This document shows positions 51,801 through 64,000 of a DNA stretch of 64,000 nt, piece after piece. Under the pieces are notes generated by a model. It worked only from the letters and a program-made list of their open reading frames with translations, did no database searches and had not been told where the DNA came from. Made by a program: the position numbers and the translations under genes. This stretch comes from Lucifuga dentata. Lineage: Eukaryota > Chordata > Actinopteri > Ophidiiformes > Bythitidae. Each line of letters begins with the position of its first letter. The stretch's first letter is position 1. The stretch spans positions 62,001 through 126,000 of the forward strand of contig VXCM01001332.1 in the NCBI GenBank assembly GCA_014773175.1. The letters are read 5' to 3'.

Positions 51801-52675
51801 TGTCCCAAGTTAAACATTTTCAATATATTATACATTGTAGATCCACATTGAAATTGATAATTCATCCAATACAATGGCTCCAGAGATGTAGCACCACTTT
51901 ACAGAAATTTACCATAACAAGGAATCAAAACTGAGCCCCTCAAGAGATGAAACGTGCATTTGGGATCTGTGTTCCCTCACCGATGCATACAACAATTGCA
52001 GCCCTCATTATCATCACCACAGGAAGCCTGCACACTTGTATAGAGGCTGTATCACCCTGCTGCACATTCACAATCATGTGATAATCATATAGCACTTGAG
52101 TCAGATAGTACACATAAAACCATAAATTAATCAGGTTCAATCCATTTGCCACCCAACCTTACTGAACATGGGCCATGCATATCTTACATTTCATAACAGC
52201 CACAACAGTCACCCACAGATCCAGCCTATGTATCACTCAAGAATAGCTCTACTGTCCACACACATGAATGTCCATCAATAAAAGCCTCTTAATATTTAAT
52301 CTCCAAGTCCCAGATTCTGTTCACATCAAGGTTAGGACGGAAGACTAAAGATAAATCAAATCCATAAGCAGAAAATTCAAGTTGAAGACAAAACCAAACA
52401 GCAGTACAATAGCAGACAGTATAACCACTGCAGTGCAGTACTGTATACAGCCAGGTGCTGATATTCCTGCATTTTAGAGCCCACACAAGGCTAACCATGC
52501 TGGGTAACTGATCAACTACAGCTGCCTGTACGAGCCCAAGGCTAACAGGAGAGAAATAGAAAGCAAAGGGAGACAGCCAGCGACAAGCCCGGCCGCTCCT
52601 CTACTCACCAGCACTGGCAGAACACAGCAGAGACACCAAGAGCACAATCACCAGCGTCAGGATCTTCACATTCAT
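39208..52675 (-). CDS. apln: preproapelin (apelin), 77 aa, two coding exons
   Basis: Apelin is a secreted peptide ligand of the G-protein-coupled apelin receptor (APLNR/APJ) and acts in angiogenesis, heart development and fluid balance. Coding exons: 52609-52675, then 39208-39374; the one-base phase (G|GT, Gly23) fits. Residues 1-22 start MNVKILTLVIV and form a hydrophobic signal peptide ending CSASA, with likely cleavage before GPMAS. The propeptide is acidic, then basic. The C terminus is KRRRPRPRLSHKGPMPF, equivalent to apelin-17, ending in the receptor-binding KGPMPF. Length (77) equals known preproapelins. The basic run KRRRPRPR offers processing sites. In this fish the position that is Gln in mammalian apelin-13 is Pro, so pyroglutamyl apelin-13 cannot form. 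An ocrl gene nearby matches the mammalian arrangement. Identification is very secure. Confidence 0.97.
39832..39871. repeat. (GT)n microsatellite
   Basis: Twenty uninterrupted GT units, 460 bases inside the apln intron from exon 2. Confidence 0.95.
41454..41890 (+). repeat. dispersed repeat, copy 2 of 2, with internal inverted segment
   Basis: Longer partner of 25496-25720. Inside it, ttttgattggatct (41474-41487) is matched in reverse complement by agatccaatcacaa (41716-41729), hinting at a foldback or MITE-like element. A 25-base poly-T (41826-41850) interrupts the right part before the shared attttaatgcaagg end. Confidence 0.55.
43821..44175. repeat. (GAGAG/GAGGA)n satellite spanning a 275-base assembly gap
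   Basis: About 40 bases of gagaggagag repeats stand on each side of a run of N (43861-44135). The true array length is unknown. Confidence 0.95.
44341..44368. repeat. (TATG)n microsatellite
   Basis: Seven near-perfect tetranucleotide units. Confidence 0.9.
49240..49414. repeat. (GT)n microsatellite with 45-bp flank duplicated across a single N
   Basis: The 45 bases 49298-49342 (gagacagagaatcagacag to gctgctgg) recur at 49370-49414 after N 49343. This fits an unmerged contig overlap rather than a biological duplication. Confidence 0.85.
50202..50222. promoter_or_regulatory. cluster of hypoxia-response-like RCGTG cores in apln intron 1
   Basis: GCGTG at 50202-50206 and 50210-50214 and a palindromic CACGTG at 50217-50222 (giving ACGTG on both strands) lie within 21 bp, 2.4 kb inside intron 1. 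Apelin is a known HIF target in mammals through an intron-1 site. The motif is short and a nearby GT-rich repeat also contains GCGTG, so function is only suggested. Confidence 0.3.
51387..51540. repeat. degenerate tandem repeat, about 28-46-bp period
   Basis: Four to five diverged units share tct(a/g)(c/t)acagcatcttacaa followed by an a-rich catag end; for example 51387, 51414, 51441 and 51517. Not coding. Confidence 0.5.
52609..52675 (-). CDS. apln: apln exon 1: signal peptide
   Basis: The 67-nt coding part starts at ATG 52675-52673 (purine at -3) and ends at donor g|gtgagt. It encodes the 22-residue signal peptide and the first base of Gly23. A TATATC element at 52714-52719 on the minus strand is TATA-like, but it would leave a very short 5' UTR, so the true start site may lie further upstream. 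Confidence 0.95.
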
Positions 52676-52727
52676 TTCTGCACTCCCCTCTGGCTCTCCG
52701 CTAGTCACTCGCTGATATACTGTAGTG

Positions 52728-52801
52728 GTGTGTGTGTGTGTGTATGTGTGTGTGTGTGTGTGTGCGTGCGNGCGAGTGTGTGTGTGTGTGTGTGTGTGTG
52801 T
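52728..52801. repeat. (GT)n microsatellite with single-N join, just upstream of apln
   Basis: About 37 GT-type units with gcg interruptions and N at 52771, beginning 53 bases before the apln start codon. It therefore lies in the promoter or 5' UTR. Confidence 0.95.
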
Positions 52802-55800
52802 GAGTCCTGTTTGTCTTGGATAAGGAGACTAGTTGGTCATGTGGCTTATGTATCATTGACTCTGTGGGTCACGGAAAAGCCACCCCCCATCCCCCCCACC
52901 CCTTTCTACCTCACCACACACTCACATTCACACTCATCCACCCCCTTTCCACACACACACATGCACATGCAAGCGCACATGAACTGAAGAGAGATAGAGA
53001 GGGGGGCTGGGATGGGAGGTGGCAATGGGAGGGTGGAATGGGGAGGAAGGAGGTGAAGAGTGGTGGAGATTTGGGGGTGNGGGGGTAATGCAGGTTTATG
53101 ATAATAGCCAAACAGATGCTGTTGTTGAAAACTCTTTGAATTGCAAACGGGGCTGCTTGCCAGGAATCCAGGGATCAAAATACCAGCTTATGAGGGGAAG
53201 TGGATGAAAGAAGGGAAGGTGTGAGATGAGGTTCATGTTTTCCTGCTTTTGTATCTAAGCCAGCTGTATAGAGCTTTTCTTCCTCGCACTATTCTTTACC
53301 CACAGCAGCACCGGCAGCCCAGTCTTGCTGAAGGTATGGGTAAATCATTCTCACTGTTTGAAGTTGCTGTCCGTGACACTGGGAGTAACCACAGGAAAAA
53401 ACTTATCAGACGTGGCCCGATTGCCCCGCTCAAGCTATTTGTTTAATTTAGTTTATTTAGAGATTTTATTCTTTACATGAACAAAGCCTCAAGAGAACCA
53501 CCACTCTGTGTGGACATAAAAAGAGCCAACTTATTTTTTCTGAATTTGGTTATCGGATAATAAACAGGAAAGGTTGCATTTCTTGGTCTGAATTGTGAGA
53601 ACTATAGTGAGGCACAAGAAGTACATCAAGGTTTCTTATCGCTTTTAGCCATACGCCAACATCAAGGCGACATACTGTATTGAAAAGAAATTCATTTGGG
53701 AAGTTACATGAATTTTGCATGTTTCAAAATTATGCATACAAATGTATCAATAAATCATTGTAAAAAAAAAAAAAAAAAANAAAAAAAAAAAAAAAAAGAA
53801 AGAAAGAAATGGCGACATTGGTAATTCTACAATAGATTACATCATTATGTACTCCCCTCTGAGTACACGGAGCTCATAGAATCACCAAAATGTTGAAATA
53901 TGTAGATAAATGATCACTAAAATACACTGATTCATGCATTTAATATTCTCTGAGTTGAGTGGTCTATAGATCTGAGTCCCCACGGGGATGCAGTGACACA
54001 TGATGGATGGACTGCCTTTGGTCACAACCTCCAGACACAAACCACCCTGGCAAAGACTTCCACACACCTCCTTTTCTATGTGTTGTCACTAAACAGTTGC
54101 TTTGGTGGTGTAGACCTGAGAAGAGGGGTCCTGTGACCCTCGACTCTGCAGCTCCTGCTTCACACAGCCCAGCCATTGTCTCCTAAAGGCCCCTGGTCCC
54201 AGGGGGCAACTTGTCTCTGCCACCCACTTGAGATCCAACAACAAGAGCAGCTTCCATTTTTACATGCAACACTTGAAGCGTTCACTTCATGTGAAGCAAT
54301 CCTCTCACCTCAGGGGTGGCCAAGCCTGGGGGCTAAAGATACTTATCCAAGCCTGGCCTTTTTTTAGCTGAAAGATAATTTGCCAAAGTGCTTTAAAAAG
54401 AATCTGTTCACAGCATTTTCTCAAAGGTGCTCACTGATCACTGACAGAAAGCTGCGCAATTCCTTCCAAATGTGCAGAATGTGAGATACTGGGGATTATA
54501 GCGCCATTACCAGCCCACTTAGTAGTTAAGAGTAATTCAAAATTCATTGTAATCCAACATTGGCTGTTTCATTCTTGAATAATTTTCAAGCCTTTTGGGA
54601 TAGGTTCCTGCAGAGGTTTTTCAAATTAACTGCGCATGAGCTGCAATTGAAGTAACTATCTCTAATCACTGATTCCAGGTGCTGGTTCCATGACAATTTA
54701 CGACTTTGGATTTATTAGTCATTAAAATGTCTCAGCTATGGATATGAATGCATCAAACATTATGAAGTTGGCAATAAGGGCTCAAACATTTGCACTCCAT
54801 TAGCTTTAATTGTCTTAGCTTGAAGCAAAGCCTGTAATGAGAATGTAACAGATGGTCTGAGTGTGTGATTTCCTCCGAGTGTGTCAGTGGACTCGGTGGA
54901 CCGTGCACCATGACGTGAGTGTAAGCCAGCACAGGATTGCCTTTTCCATCCAGAGATGTGGAGTGAGTCACAGTAGATATGAGTGACAGTCAGAGGGCAG
55001 CAATACAGCCATATTTGCCTCAACACAGGAAGCACTTGGCTGTTTACAGGAAGCATTAGATAAAGGAATTCTGGGTATGTCTGGATTGGGTCAGCAATGA
55101 CGACTTTTCCTGATTCCTGAGTTTTTAATAACTGGTAAACGAAACATTTCGCAGATAAGTGTAACAAGAATGATGGTTTAAAAAAAAAAAAAGCATTGTT
55201 GTATTTCCTCTGAGGCATGTTTTCTTTTTCAAATATCAGTAGATCCTGCAGAATTGTCAACAGGTGGCCCCTCAGCTGCGACTAAATTAGTCCCCTGATC
55301 TCAGACAAGATTTGCTGCATTATTTACTGCATCCACAATTAATGTGTTTCCTGTTTATCATCCACTTTTATATAAAGGTCCTTATTTTTGAGATGCTAAT
55401 GAAGCGTGCGGATGTTTGCTTGTATTGTTGTTTTGATGATTGAATGAACAGTGGCAGGGCCGATGTTGTTATTGTTGTGCAGAAGTGAACTCTGTATTTC
55501 ACCATCCACTTCCATTTCCATAACATCCATCAGATAAAGTGTGCCTTTATTAAACTGGTAAACATATCAGAACTCCATCATGATAGAGCCTCAGTAAACA
55601 TATCAATGAATACAGAATGTCTGTGTGAGATTGGGACATGGTTGCTAATTAGTGAAGCTTCTTTAGAGAGATCAGAAATAAGAAAAGAGGCTGACATCTT
55701 TATTTGGAAATTTTAAAGTCTGGATCTTCTTAAACAGATGAGAGAATCTGAATGTTTTTGTTTGTTTGTTTGGTTTTTTTTTTAAGCTTTGAACAAATGT

Positions 55801-58800
55801 GTTCCTCCCCTCGGGCGACCTGTGCTTCATAAAATGTCAAGAATCAGAGGTTTGGTGGATTAACTTATCTGCATTTAATAGTGACATTATCAGCAGCTCT
55901 GCACATTCAGCTGAGGAATGTTCTGAGCTCGCCAAGCCCCTGGAAGATAGGAGAGCAATTTTCTGCTAGTCTGTGGCCTCAGAGCAAAACACATACACGC
56001 ACACACACAGACACTTTCTGTAATTTCATACTTGCATTAAAGAACTTCCTAGTAATCATTAAAAATCTATGAAAGGTGGCAGGTGCCCTAAAATTCAGCA
56101 GTTAACAAGTAAACTACAGTAAAAACTTCATGCAGATATGAGTTATTGATTTGTTTTTATAGGAAAAAAATCATAGACTAAATTGTCTAAATTTGGACAC
56201 CAGCCGGAGTTTATCTCTTTTAATGCTGGAATAGCTCAGAAAACACTCATCTACCGAGAATAATCACAAACCCTTGACATTAGAGTGCTGCTGTCCAGCT
56301 TGAATGCAAACCACTCCTCAGTAATCATACAATACAAATCAACTCCCCATCATCCTCCTCTTTCTCCTCTTCCTTCCCCATTCGCTCTTACACATTATGC
56401 ATCATTAGTGTTTTTATTGCCTTTTAACCACATAAATGTAGATCTGGCAACATTTTATGAGGTTTTTTTTATCCTCATCATTGAAATAGTAATAATGTCA
56501 TCTTTAAATCTTTATTATCATCATGCATAAATGCTAGTTTATCACAGAGCAGGGTTTCGTGCTATTTTTTGGAATTTACCAGACAAATGATCCCCTGGTA
56601 CCATATGCTGTGGCATTGCGTGACTCGTAGGCAGTTGTCTCTATAATCAGTCCAATATGGCCCATCACTTGCTAGAAACAGATCCACTGGGACACGACAA
56701 TACAATGTTACTGCCTACAGATAAAAAGGCAACTTCGTATTTCCAGGGAAGTCTTTTTTGCCAGCAGTTTTATAAATCATAATGTCAGGAGACTTTTTGT
56801 ACATCTTAGTGGATTTAACAGAGTTTTTCCCTGTGATGTTGCACCTGCAGGACATGCCTTTTTAAATCTATTCACATTACAGAGGTTTGCACGAGCAGGT
56901 CTCTAAATGTTAAAACAGTCTTGTATTTTACTTTACATTCGTCGCTCTGGTTTGCAGCGCGGTCACGATCAAACTTGACGAGCATGTACCAAACACGCTC
57001 TGCACCCTCATGAGCCTGTCAGACCCAGATTTCTCTATAGATATTGTAGAACAACAAATAAAGAAGCCTTTTGAATCCTTTTGCACTGCCCTTCTTCTGA
57101 TTACGTCTAATCAGAAGTAAAATCTACTGAGGTTTTCTCGAGGTGGCAGGTGACACCCGCCCTGTTTCTGACATCACGCACAGAGCTCAATGTGCTGAAT
57201 ATCTGTTCAACATTAGTTGCCAAGGAAACCACCTTAAGATTGACTCCTCACCTTTAAATTTGCACTACTTGTTGAAGTGTATGGGTATGTGCTCCAGAGT
57301 GGGGAGTTACTGGTTGCATGCCAGATTTTTACATGCTCCTGTGGACTTAAAAATATCACTCCTCAGGAGTGTTTTCTCTTTTTTCATTTTTTTCAGAGGA
57401 TATGGTGATCATCCACCTTTCTTATATTGTAAGAGAGGGCCAAAAAGAGTCAAAACAACCTAAAGGGAAGAAGTAAAGTAGTCAAAGCAGATGTCTGCTG
57501 TCTTCCTCTTCAATATTGTTGCAGTTATCAGAATTTAAATCAATTTGCGCTGTGGCACGCAGTTTAGAAATGGCTGATTTGTTTCTAATGGATGCTTTTT
57601 TTCCCCTTTTTTTTTAAGTGCTGAGGGTTTCAGAAGGAAGGGGGCTATGCATGCTATGGCTTGGTCTCCCTGATATATATAGTGAGATGGAGAAAAGTGT
57701 CTTGACAGATAAGAGATAAGAATATGTTTTCTGAGGGAGAAGACGGGCTCTGAAAACAGGCATAAGGTGTCTCTAAAAGGATGTTTGAAGCCTTACAAAG
57801 GCTGAGCCTCAGTCACCTGAGGATCACTGTCTGCCGGAAACCTAATCACTGAACCTTTCACTGAATTCTTTCATTTCTTGCACCTTGATACAATTCTGGA
57901 AAGCTTAAAGACAAAGAGAAGTGCACCTTGGAAAACATTTTTAGAATGGTAGTACAGTCAGGCTGTAAAAGCGAAACTTGAACTCTTAAACCCCCATTTT
58001 CTGAGGAAGTAGGATTATTTTCATGTCTGCACCAATCTGCATTTCTTTTCTATACCGGGTTTGTGAATGCAGGTTGTTCTTTTGTACCCAACAACTCAAT
58101 GACAAAACATAAATTCATATTTATACTACAACTTCCACCACATTATTCTAAAAAGATACAGATTCATATCAATATGATCCATGTGTTGTATCAGGAAAAC
58201 TGTTATGTACTGCCATAGAAATATGTAGTTATGTATTCAATGGCTTAATTAATAGTCTAAGTAGCATCATTTTCTCCACCACTGAGGTTATGTTTTTACC
58301 CATGTTTCTTTGACAGCAGAATTAAACAAAAAGTTATGTAGTGCTTTTTACAAAGCTTGATGCAAATTTGGATCCAGGGGTGGATTCAGGAATTTCTATG
58401 AATGAGACAAAAATGTTTTTCTGTATTTTTGTCAATTCAAAAGTAGTGCACCAATCTCAATTTAAAAAAAAACAAAAAACAAAAAACAAAAAAAAAAACA
58501 GGCATTTTTAAGTGTCAAAATTGGTTTCTTATGAGAAATGAAGCAATTAATTCCTATTATTATTATTGCAAAGGTATGCAGTCTGATTTATCATGGTAAA
58601 TAAGGTCGTACATTGAGCATTACCCCACATTGACATTAAAGTGATATTTTGTGGCTTCTTATGGCTGGTAGATATTAGTATGGCTCTGTAAATAAGGGAA
58701 GGAAGGTGAAATTTGAATATGATTTGAGTGTGAGCAAGTAAGGAAATGAGAATACTTGTGGATATGCTGGAAAAGTCACTGCTCTTTGCGTCTACCTGTA

Positions 58801-61048
58801 AAATTTCTCTTTGATGTCTTGTAACAATCCTCATTTTAAATTCTCTTTGCTTTTTTTTTCTACAAAGAAAAATTTCACAATTCTGCTTTTCACCATTTGC
58901 TATTTTCTCTGACATGCGCAATCAAAGTAAATTATTCATGGTCAGACTATAAAGTTTCAGCAGATCTAGTGACTGTCTCCAGCTGCTATTTTACTAACAA
59001 ACGAGTGAAAGGGCAAGAAAAGGCAACTTCATTAATGACATATAATGTTTTATGGTGCTCTTGAAACTTCAAGTCTGCCGAGCATAATTTGTTTCTGTTT
59101 TATATGAGCCACCGCGGTCCCCACCTGCAGGGTAGATGAAGGGGCATTTCTCTACATGAGCTTAGGGACCCATTAAATATGGTTTTATATGTTACCACAG
59201 CGAAATGCAGATGGAGAGCATCTGACAGTTGAGGATTTGCTGATATTTTTTATTTATTTATTTTTTTTCTTTTTTAATATCTGGCATGTTTATTTGACAG
59301 AGTATCATATAACATGTATGGCTTAAAAATGTAATTACAAAAGTAAAAGTTGGTGATTCTTCTACCTTAACAAAATCTACTTGCTGTTTAGAAAAAGAAG
59401 TGTGGTTGGTTTTTTTGTGTTGTGACTATTTTTAAAAAAAAGTTTAATACATCTGTAAAGAAGAAAAGAGACAATAAAGACAAACAAAAAGGGAACTGGA
59501 GCCAGTGAAAGATATGCTGTCCTTTGTACTTTTGGCATGTTGGCAGCACTTGATGAATGAACGTCTCTGAAGGAACCGCGTCTCGTCACAGAGAACATCT
59601 GACCTCTATCTGTTACGTAGCAACTACACTTTTGGTGTTCGGAATTGAATTTCACATCATTTTTATCTATGAATGCACACAGTCATAAATCTAAGGGAGA
59701 CGTGTGTTCTATTCAATAAGAAGGATAACATTTTCTTAACTCTTTCTCTCTTAACTCTTCAACTCGTGCTTGGGGTCAATTGAACAGTTCCTGTGATTTG
59801 GTTTCACTAACTGCCAGACTGTTTTTCTGGCATTACATCAGACAGAGTCGAACAAATGGCTAATGACAGTGTAACCAGATCAGCCTACACACACACATAG
59901 ACACACACATAAGTTCACACAAACACCCCATATCAACACTTAAGGCTGGATCTATGATGACTGAATGAGAGTCAAGCATTTAGCATTGTGATGTAGACGT
60001 AGCTACATACAGTTACACATTTTCACTGTAACACATTTTTAAAGTGTTTGCTGATGATATGTATTGGAAACATAAGACAAAAATGACAAATTGCAGTGAG
60101 TAGAACAGCTTTTTCAATTGAGTGCCTCCAGGAGAGCTTTTGCAGTAGTTATTTAAAAAATGGTTAAGGTTATTGCACATTTCAGTCACCTGGCCAGCAG
60201 CGGCTGCTGATGTAATTGCTGATGTCCAGCCTAATATTGTCTGTGTGGAGATATTTTACAGCGCAGTATTCCACACTACATTCAGGCTCTGCAGTCCAAA
60301 ATGTTTCAAATCAAAAGTCTGGCTAGAAAAAGTGTAGATAAGAAAGTAATTTATCAAATGCACACACAATAGTTTTGCCATATTTGGTAATAAGAGAGAA
60401 TGGAAGAAAACCAGAGTAAAGTTAGACTGCTCACACTCTGCACTAATCTTTATATTTCTATGATGGTCATCTAGCTGTTTAATATTATGAAGTGATGAAT
60501 GTGACACAGATGACCAGGGTGGCATTAAAAGTTCTCTGCAGGGTGTTATGAAGCTGGCTGTACTGTACTTTGGTACCTGATTCTCCTGCTTCAGGTTTCA
60601 GCCAATGGAACCATTTCATATTCCTGTCATGCCATTACAGAACGTCACAAGCTTGGCATGATGAACCCATAGAACCCCCAACCCCTTGCAGTCATTTGGC
60701 CTGGATAGATTTGTCCAATGAACATGATCTCATTCAATTCTAACAACTTGTTTGTTAGCTCAGTTAAGTTTAAACAAGGAAAACAAATGTCTTTAAGAAT
60801 TGGGTTAATGTTATGGTTTTGTTTAGGTTGCTGAGGCAATTTGGTTGAGCTTTTAGATCAGGCTTGGTCAAGGTTAATAAGAAAAATTAAGCTGATTAAA
60901 ACTTCAGTTACAGGAGCTAATGCTGCCTCTTGTGTCCGATAAGGAGAAAGTCCCCTTGAACTGTGGCTGTAATAATGACCAGAGCCAGAGAAGTATTCTG
61001 AACACGGGGTGGCAATGAGACCATGTTGTGATGATGACACTGTATAAC
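52802..61048. other. apln 5' flank, no supported gene
   Basis: Non-coding sequence with CA/G-rich patches, N at 53080, and a poly-A with N (53762-53797). The largest frame (166 codons, minus, 54760-55260) includes a poly-Phe run from a poly-A tract and shows no domain. An A/C low-complexity patch lies at 58466-58499. I recognise no exon. Confidence 0.6.
53762..53809. repeat. poly-A tract with single-N join and (GAAA)n tail
   Basis: A-run broken by N at 53780, followed by three GAAA units. Confidence 0.9.
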
Positions 61049-61150
61049 ATGGGTGTCAAACCAGTTCAGTGGAGGGCCGAGAGGCTGCAAGGTTTCAGCC
61101 CAGCTGAAATCAACACACCAGCTGATTTTACAGTAATGATCAGCACACAT
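61049..61150 (+). mobile_element. fragment of a common fish interspersed repeat
   Basis: The succession catgggtgtcaaac, ggagggccgagag, ctgcaaggttt and aacacaccagctgatt follows a motif order very common in teleost genomes (GGGTGTCAAACTC, GAGGGCCG, CTGCAGGTTT, AACACACCTGATT). The copy is mutated. Recognised from memory; the family name is not assigned. Confidence 0.5.
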
Positions 61151-62137
61151 TCAGTCTGACCGGTTGAGCTAATCGGTCAATTCAGCTGGCAACTTCAAAA
61201 ACCCTAAAATGATTTAAATAATGCCAATATGCTTCCCGTAGTATTTTCAGCTCAGTAATGCCCTCACCTTGCAACATATGTTTTTTGAGCTGTTTCTGTG
61301 GGAGAGTATCAGCATGTCTGGATTTCAGCCCCGTCACCCAGCCTCTCTGACAGCTCAGCTTGAACACTCCGAGCCATCCAGAGAAGGTGACAAGGTGACA
61401 CAGTGCCTCTCCCCGCTACCCTGGAAAACAGCAGAAGGTGCTGGCTGTATCGAGGTATCCAACATGGGCAGCACATTCCCCCTCTGATCATCACTCTGAC
61501 TGGTTCAAATGATTGAGCGAGCAGGCGGCTGAAGCATTTCGCCCTACTTATCCTGATGTGTCTGTGATCAAATGGATGTCCAGGCCCCTCGGTGCTTTCT
61601 CATTATCTGGACACAGAGCCTGCTCCACACTGTGGGAGGCTCTTCAGCTCAGATAAGACTGGCATGCTGTATGTGTGCACTGTCACATCAGTTTAAGAAG
61701 CATGATCGTGTTGCTGTTGAAAAACTTCATAACTCCAGATTTTGGTGTTTGTGACTCAGTTGTGTAAGTTGTGTTTCATAGGTCCTTAAAAGTTGACATT
61801 TTAGAGATACAAGGTTTTTCACCAGGAACACATTCTGATATCAATGATTCATTTCTAATGAAAAAGAGAAAAGCAAGGGAAGCAAGAGAATAAAAAACAT
61901 TATTTGACAGCTTCCTAGAAACATGTCCCCTTCAGATATAATTCAAGTGCATAAAAAAAGTTGTATTATCTGCCTTTGTGATGTGTTTTTCAACCCATCT
62001 CAAGCCATTTTCACACTCCATCTCCCTTGGCAGCAGTTGCAGTTCCTCTGTGCTTTGCTGGAATGGTTTGTTGCATATATAAGAAATTAGTCTGCAGATG
62101 TAGATTGATCACGGCGCTGCTTCAGAAATTTCCAAGA

Positions 62138-62185
<48 letters not shown>

Positions 62186-64000
62186 TTGCAGTGTGTAAAT
62201 TAATTGAGTTTCCGGTGTGGGGAGATTGCACACATTACATATTTGGAGCAATCAAATCTGCAATTATGTTGCTTCAGATGGCATGTTTGTGTCCAGCTGT
62301 GACAAGATCAGCTGTGTTCAAGAGCAGCTTGGCTGTACTTATTATCTTTTGAAAAAGGCTGAAGGATAAAATAAGAATTTACTGATATTACAGAAAGATG
62401 TACTATTGTTAAATGTGTTTTTTGCGGTTTTGATTTTTCAGGTCTGTCTTCAGTTCACCTGTGATAATGCTTTACAGTGTATCTTTGGCAGTAAATAAAA
62501 CTGTGTAATACTCCCAAACCCCCCTTTTCTTGCCTCCAAGTACAAATGTAAACTGAAGGGTAATCAACAGAAGAGCAGATGTAATTGCTTCTGTATTAGA
62601 TTACATGTGAGACATGTACAGTATATTTTTACATTACAACATCATCAGACTTTCCTTAAACACATTTATTTGGACATAAACTTGTGTAGGAGAATAAAAC
62701 TGTCCAAATGAAGAAAAAAAAGTGCAGCTTCCAAAAAAGTGCACGACCTGAAGAAACTGCATTGTATGCTTGCAGCAATCCTGGTAACATTCTTCTTGGT
62801 CTTTATCACCGTGTTTGATGAAATGCAGTCTGAACATATGCTGTCATTGCTTACCAGCATCATTCTCCTGTTCGTCTGTAATTACCGAACAGAGGCCCAT
62901 CATTGGCCAAGCTCTGACTCCCCTCCCCAGTTGTCAGTCAATGATTGGCTGAACCAGAGCCCACACAGTCCACAAAAAATTTAAATGATGAATGAGAAAT
63001 GATACAATGATGATACAAATACAAAATGATACAAATATCAAAAATCTTAGCAGTATCCTGAACATTTTAGCATTTGAATGGTGTCTGTTGTTTACAGTAT
63101 GTGGAAGTTGCTAGTTGCCCAAAGAAGGATGACATTATATGAACCAAAAAATTCCATGTATCTATTGTTCCGTTAAATGAATTTCATCAGAGTACTGAAA
63201 TTAAATTCAGAACTATGTATCAAGATGAGTATTGTGTGTATTCATTTATAAATATATTGCAAGCTTTCATTATTATTATACTTTCCAGATATGATCAACA
63301 TAGAAAATGCTGCTTAATAAAAATGCACATCTCTCATTGTTGACTAAAGCTTAGGTGAGATTCCTGTTGTCTCATTTAAATCTCTCTGCTGCTTTAATGC
63401 TCAAATAGGTACGGCATTGCATGCAACAGCCCAAGGGCAAAAACAATGGGGGTGGGTGGACAGAACTTTGGTGTGGGCCATCTGTGTGCTATTTAGACTG
63501 GTCCCAGCAGCCATGGCTGCTTAATTCAAAAACTGTCAAGGAGTGTCATTAGGTGCAGCGATTTAAAAGCTTCAGATTTCATTAGCCACAGGAAGGGCCA
63601 CATTACCCTCAGGATTAATGTCAGGTTTCGCGGTTCAGTGCTACAGCAGTGGACTGTATTAATGTGACCATGCTGACCCCTTTGTTTAAACACACCCTAA
63701 CTGATTAAAGATTATGTAGGCCAAGAGAAGCCTTTAAATAGTCTGTGAGTTATGAACATTTTGTACAAGTGACATTCTTTTTACACCTCAAAAAGCTCAA
63801 AAATCGCCCACCACTTCCTGTGCAGGCTAAGATTCCATCATGGAATGCTAAATCTCAAGCTGAGAGGAGTTATCTGCCTTTCCACAGGACAGTGTTTTGT
63901 TTATGCTCTTGTTGCGTCATGGCTGTTTCATAACATGTTGTGCGCTACAGTGTCTCGATAATGTGGGGTGGGTGTTGTGTGTTGTAGAGGTGATGCCATG
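61151..64000. other. non-coding, no supported gene
   Basis: Only short chance frames. A (CT)n microsatellite lies at 62141-62181. No RNA gene or exon was recognised up to the window end. Confidence 0.55.
62141..62181. repeat. (CT)n microsatellite
   Basis: Twenty perfect CT units. Confidence 0.95.

Larger units (their letters stand above)
39375..52608 (-). other. apln: apln intron 1 (13.2 kb)
   Basis: GT-AG intron on the minus strand. It holds microsatellites, a dispersed repeat, a 275-base assembly gap, a degenerate tandem repeat and a cluster of RCGTG cores (50202-50222). No exon of another gene was recognised on either strand. In mammals, apelin intron 1 is reported to contain a hypoxia-responsive site. 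Confidence 0.85.

Noticed and set aside
52714..52719. TATA box of apln
   Set aside because: It would place initiation about 10 bases before the start codon, giving an implausibly short 5' UTR; mentioned only as a weak element.
54760..55260. 166-codon minus-strand ORF, the longest complete frame free of N
   Set aside because: It includes a poly-Phe run encoded by a poly-A tract, has no domain or signal features, and is of a length expected by chance in 64 kb of AT-rich DNA.
56955..57120. ATG-poor open frame (AVTIKLDEHVPNT...) after a cag acceptor-like site
   Set aside because: About 55 codons with no recognised family and no partner exons; a random frame of this size is common.

Overview
The window looks like vertebrate nuclear DNA, most likely a ray-finned (teleost) fish. 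Genes are short, intron-containing and separated by AT-rich non-coding DNA. CA/GT, CT and poly-A microsatellites are abundant, and tRNA-derived repeat fragments of the kind common in fish are present. Eleven single-N joins and one 275-base run of N mark a draft assembly. There is no bacterial or viral gene organisation. Nearly all short open reading frames are chance frames; real coding sequence totals about 1.6 kb in 64 kb.

Three protein genes can be supported. (1) Positions 211-650, plus strand: the last two coding exons of ocrl, the inositol polyphosphate 5-phosphatase mutated in Lowe syndrome in humans, ending in its RhoGAP-like domain. A probable 2.5-kb 3' UTR runs to a poly(A) signal at 3132. 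(2) Positions 3441-13542, plus strand: a complete ten-exon gene for a 387-residue type III-like (vimentin/desmin-like) intermediate filament protein. It has a TATA box at 3365, a short head, a roughly 310-residue rod ending in the conserved IAAYR motif, and almost no tail. I assembled it exon by exon; all splice sites are GT-AG and all phases agree. (3) Positions 39208-52675, minus strand: apln, encoding 77-residue preproapelin. The signal peptide is on one exon, the propeptide and mature apelin on a second, and a 13.2-kb intron lies between them. In mammals OCRL and APLN are close neighbours on the X chromosome, so the ocrl/apln pairing independently supports both calls. The filament gene lies between them here.

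The rest is non-coding. Positions 14.5-39.2 kb lie between the filament gene and apln and contain two pairs of dispersed repeats, tRNA-like SINE fragments, a palindrome and one isolated CpG-rich spot at 22.96-23.13 kb with a possible first exon. Positions 39.4-52.6 kb are the apln intron, with microsatellites, a degenerate tandem repeat and a cluster of hypoxia-response-like cores. Positions 52.7-64 kb are the apln 5' flank, with no supported gene.

I found no new multi-gene system. The most interesting items are the unusual intermediate filament gene (extra introns, six successive frame-neutral exons, a glycine-rich break in coil 2, no tail), the compact ocrl-to-filament-gene boundary, an inverted repeat in the presumed ocrl 3' UTR, and the isolated CpG-rich candidate promoter.
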